DNA of 64,000 nucleotides from assembly GCF_001593605.1 (NCBI RefSeq), contig NZ_CP012836.1, positions 3,600,501 through 3,664,500 on the forward strand. Reading direction: 5' to 3'. Both the position numbers and the translations under genes were made by a program. Origin of the DNA: Algoriphagus sanaruensis. GTDB lineage: Bacteria > Bacteroidota > Bacteroidia > Cytophagales > Cyclobacteriaceae. Shown one piece after another: positions 61,882 to 64,000 of this stretch. The notes below the pieces were generated by a model. It ran no database searches, was not told the origin of the DNA, and saw only the letters and a program-made list of their open reading frames with translations. The first letter of the stretch is position 1, and every line of letters begins with the position of its first letter.

Positions 61882-63114
61882 TTACTTCTCCAGTCTTTCC
61901 AATCTCTCCAACAATGGGGGATGCGAATAATTCACGAAAACATACCAAGGATGAGGATTGATGTCACTCAAGGTTTTAACAGAAAGCGTTTTTAAAGCCT
62001 CCGCGAGTGGCTCTCCGGAATATGTTGACTTGGCAAAAGCATCCGCTTCAAATTCATTTTTCCGACTCAGCCAATTCATACCCATTCCCAATACCATGGA
62101 AATCGGAGCAAAAAGCATCGTAAATCCGATGATATTTAACTCAGCGGACCATTCCTCACCCCCCAAAGCCAAACTCATGGGTTCTGAAAAAATAAACTGA
62201 GCCAATAGAAACAGCATTAAGCCCACCTGAGCAACGGAAAGAATCATTCCCCAGATGATATGTTTCTTTTTAAAATGTCCGATCTCGTGGGCAAGTACCG
62301 CGACTAGCTCCTCCGGCGGATGCTGTTCGAGCAAGGTATCGTAAAGCACTACTTTTTTGCGTTTGCCAAACCCGGAGAAAAACGCATTTGCTTTAGCAGA
62401 GCGCTTACTCCCATCCATTACAAAAATATTTTCCAGGGGGAAATTCACCGATCGGGCGTATTCGACAATTTTCTGCTTCAACTCACCGTCTTCTAATGGC
62501 GTCAATTTATTAAACAGGGGCAAAATCCATGCGGTATAAAAGACGTTGATTCCGATCATAAATACAGCGGCCACAATCCAAAATTGCCACCAAAAATCCT
62601 GACCCATTTTATGAATCAAGCCCAGAAAAACCAGTAATAGTCCCCCTCCTACCAAAATCGAAAGAATATATCCTTTCACTTTATCTGAAAAGAAAGTCTT
62701 CAGGGTAGTTTTATTAAAGCCGTATTTTTCTTCAATGACAAAGGTGGAATAGTAATCAAATGGTAAACTCAATAAATCAGAACCTATGAAAACAATTCCA
62801 AAAAAGACCAAAGACTTGAGTAAAGGAGAAAATCCAAACCCCGTCACCCAGGTATCAAGCAGACCAAACCATCCCTGAGTGATAAAAAGAAACGTAAGTA
62901 AAAACGAGAAAGAACCTGCAATGAATTTGAATCGGAAATTTTCTTGTTGATAAGCCTTCGCTTCACGAAGCTTGGTCTCACTCAAGTATTCCGAAAGTGT
63001 TTCAGGAATTGAGGGAACAGGGTTTTTGACATTTAAAAATCCTAAGGTTTTGCGAAGCATATACCCAAAGACCAAAACCCCGACCAGCAGGTATTTCAAA
63101 CTTTCTACACTCAT
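61882..63114 (-). CDS. M48 family (Ste24/CAAX protease-like) membrane metalloprotease
   Basis: A 410-residue inner-membrane protein with about seven hydrophobic helices and the zinc site HEIGHFKKKH (HExxH) in VAVLAHEIGH; the third ligand is Glu in NEFEADAFA. FFSGFGKRKKVVLYDTLL and MDGSKRSAKANAFFSG are Ste24 marks. In bacteria these proteins take part in membrane protein quality control. The gene follows the PorP/SprF-like gene after 7 bp on the same strand, so the two are probably co-transcribed. Confidence 0.93.
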   Translation of the reverse strand: MSVESLKYLLVGVLVFGYMLRKTLGFLNVKNPVPSIPETLSEYLSETKLREAKAYQQENFRFKFIAGSFSFLLTFLFITQGWFGLLDTWVTGFGFSPLLKSLVFFGIVFIGSDLLSLPFDYYSTFVIEEKYGFNKTTLKTFFSDKVKGYILSILVGGGLLLVFLGLIHKMGQDFWWQFWIVAAVFMIGINVFYTAWILPLFNKLTPLEDGELKQKIVEYARSVNFPLENIFVMDGSKRSAKANAFFSGFGKRKKVVLYDTLLEQHPPEELVAVLAHEIGHFKKKHIIWGMILSVAQVGLMLFLLAQFIFSEPMSLALGGEEWSAELNIIGFTMLFAPISMVLGMGMNWLSRKNEFEADAFAKSTYSGEPLAEALKTLSVKTLSDINPHPWYVFVNYSHPPLLERLERLEK

Positions 63115-63121
63115 TTAAGAC

Positions 63122-64000
63122 TTAGAATTTAGGACAAGGTAGGATTGTATCCCTTCGTGAAGGCTTACCCTGATAACTGTTTGGGAGTGTCCAGGATAGG
63201 CTGAGTTCATGCGCGCCTCCGGACTGAATTCCCAATTGAGATACGGTATAGTCAAAGCTATATCCAATATTGAGTCCATTGAGCAGATTTAAACCCACCA
63301 TCATCACAACTGCATCTCGGTTGCTTTGGTTTTCAACCGGCTTGTAAGGAAGCCCACGGTACCATAGTCCAAAAACGATGGGTTCTACATAAAAATATGC
63401 TCCGACATCCAGCTGTTCAAATGGTCCTTGTCGCTTGTAATTAATCGTAGGAGTAAAATAGCGCTGTTTTCGAATGTGAGTAAAATCGCCTCTCATACTC
63501 CCTTCTCCTAGAGAAAATCGATACCCCCCATGAAAGGAAAATTTAGCAGGAAGAGGGCTAATTCCATCGATAAAAGACTGATTGGGTTGATTGACGTGGT
63601 GAGCAGAGAAGCCCAACCAAAGATTCTCTGTAAACAACAATCCTCCCACTGATAACGAAAGCATTCCTACTGGATCACCCAAACCCGGAATTTCTGTACC
63701 AGGAAAGGTCGGTCCAAATGGATCAGCAGGGTTGATTTGATTGGCAAAGACCAGATTTTCGTAAAAACCTATTTCTCTTCGAATGTAGCTTGCCTGAAAA
63801 CCAGGACGGAAGTAGGTATTGTCAGCAATTTTTAATTCGTACGAATAGAGTGCAGAAATAGTGGTGGATCGAAGTTTGGCTGCTCCTTCGGTATCCTGCA
63901 TCACATGAATCCCGATCCCACTGTTGTAATCAGGTAAGTAGGTATCGTAGAAAGCTGAAAAGGTGGTAAACTGTGCATCCAAAGAAGGCCATTGATTTCT
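63122..64000 (-). CDS. PorP/SprF family outer-membrane protein, 5' end outside the window
   Basis: At least 292 residues of a beta-barrel protein of the type IX secretion membrane protein family (PF11751). The open frame continues to the window edge; the last visible residues, RNQWPSLDAQFTTFSAFYD, are the family's N-terminal motif near the signal peptide, so only about 30 residues are missing. Further marks are GIGIHVMQDTEG, GLLFTENLWLGFSAHHVNQP, PAKFSFHGGYRFSLGEG and GINGLNIGYSFDY-like strands at the C-terminus. In this phylum such proteins occur both in the secretion apparatus (PorP with PorK-N) and alone, paired with large adhesins; context here does not decide. Confidence 0.88.
   Translation of the reverse strand, partial: RNQWPSLDAQFTTFSAFYDTYLPDYNSGIGIHVMQDTEGAAKLRSTTISALYSYELKIADNTYFRPGFQASYIRREIGFYENLVFANQINPADPFGPTFPGTEIPGLGDPVGMLSLSVGGLLFTENLWLGFSAHHVNQPNQSFIDGISPLPAKFSFHGGYRFSLGEGSMRGDFTHIRKQRYFTPTINYKRQGPFEQLDVGAYFYVEPIVFGLWYRGLPYKPVENQSNRDAVVMMVGLNLLNGLNIGYSFDYTVSQLGIQSGGAHELSLSWTLPNSYQGKPSRRDTILPCPKF

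Overview
The window comes from a member of the Bacteroidota, most likely a marine or freshwater Cytophagales (Cyclobacteriaceae/Algoriphagus-like); the taxon is an inference. The signs are a SusC/SusD pair, a PorP/SprF-type outer-membrane protein of the type IX secretion family at the right edge, many lipoproteins with short lipoboxes, DUF2911 and DUF1593 proteins, weak ribosome binding sites, and a REP/RAYT locus of the kind common in this phylum. The content is mostly carbohydrate catabolism with a few housekeeping genes. No rRNA, tRNA, CRISPR array, prophage or complete insertion sequence was seen.

Region 1 (1-10.5 kb) is a glycan and sugar-acid block: a truncated Asp-box sialidase, a SusB-type GH97 enzyme, a PhoPQ-related alpha/beta hydrolase, a CE15-like glucuronoyl esterase, a second Asp-box protein, a DapA/NanA-superfamily aldolase translationally coupled to a sodium:solute symporter, and a secreted amidohydrolase. 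Region 2 (10.5-18.7 kb) is ordinary: an SDR, PEP synthase, DUF2911, a two-domain rhodanese, hemolysin III, a NagX-like acyltransferase and a proline-iminopeptidase-like lipoprotein.

Region 3 (18.8-37.1 kb) is the most interesting. A leftward set runs SusC, SusD, a beta-propeller/HEAT/cytochrome c lipoprotein, a PF06439 3-keto-disaccharide hydrolase-like protein, DUF4432, a cupin, a TIM-barrel isomerase/epimerase and a Gfo/Idh/MocA oxidoreductase. Divergent from it are a second, larger heme c propeller lipoprotein with an N-terminal SGNH-like domain and a seven-repeat FG-GAP protein. The shared SusC leader holds three tandem pairs of the hexamer CAGGAT/ATCCTG with an exact 10-bp period; single copies lie upstream of other units of the same locus. 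I read this as a SusCD-linked oxidative (3-keto) glycoside pathway with its own regulator site.

Region 4 (37.2-48.3 kb) holds an SDR, a duplicated DUF2975 pair with a small Cro/C1 regulator, YdeI-like and HopJ-like proteins, a PAS/DHp protein lacking an ATPase domain, DUF1593, a YgiD-like dioxygenase, an SDR gene stub next to a REP/RAYT locus, dihydroorotase, DUF6671, and a subclass B1 metallo-beta-lactamase with all ligands intact. Region 5 (48.3-56.2 kb) has a sulfatase and a rus-like ribose trio (ribokinase, exported ADP-ribosylglycohydrolase, MFS carrier), then NTF2-like, serine hydrolase and amine oxidase genes. Region 6 (56.2-64 kb) has a tagatose/psicose 3-epimerase-like protein, ThuA, DUF808, a PhyH dioxygenase, a Tat-exported Gfo/Idh/MocA enzyme, a Ste24-type M48 protease and the partial PorP/SprF gene.

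Many intergenic gaps carry degenerate short-word repeats (CGTAAATC, GTTCGTTATTCAG, GTCCAC/GTCGAC and CTTTACAACC families) that recur up to 39 kb apart, usually just 5' of a start codon.
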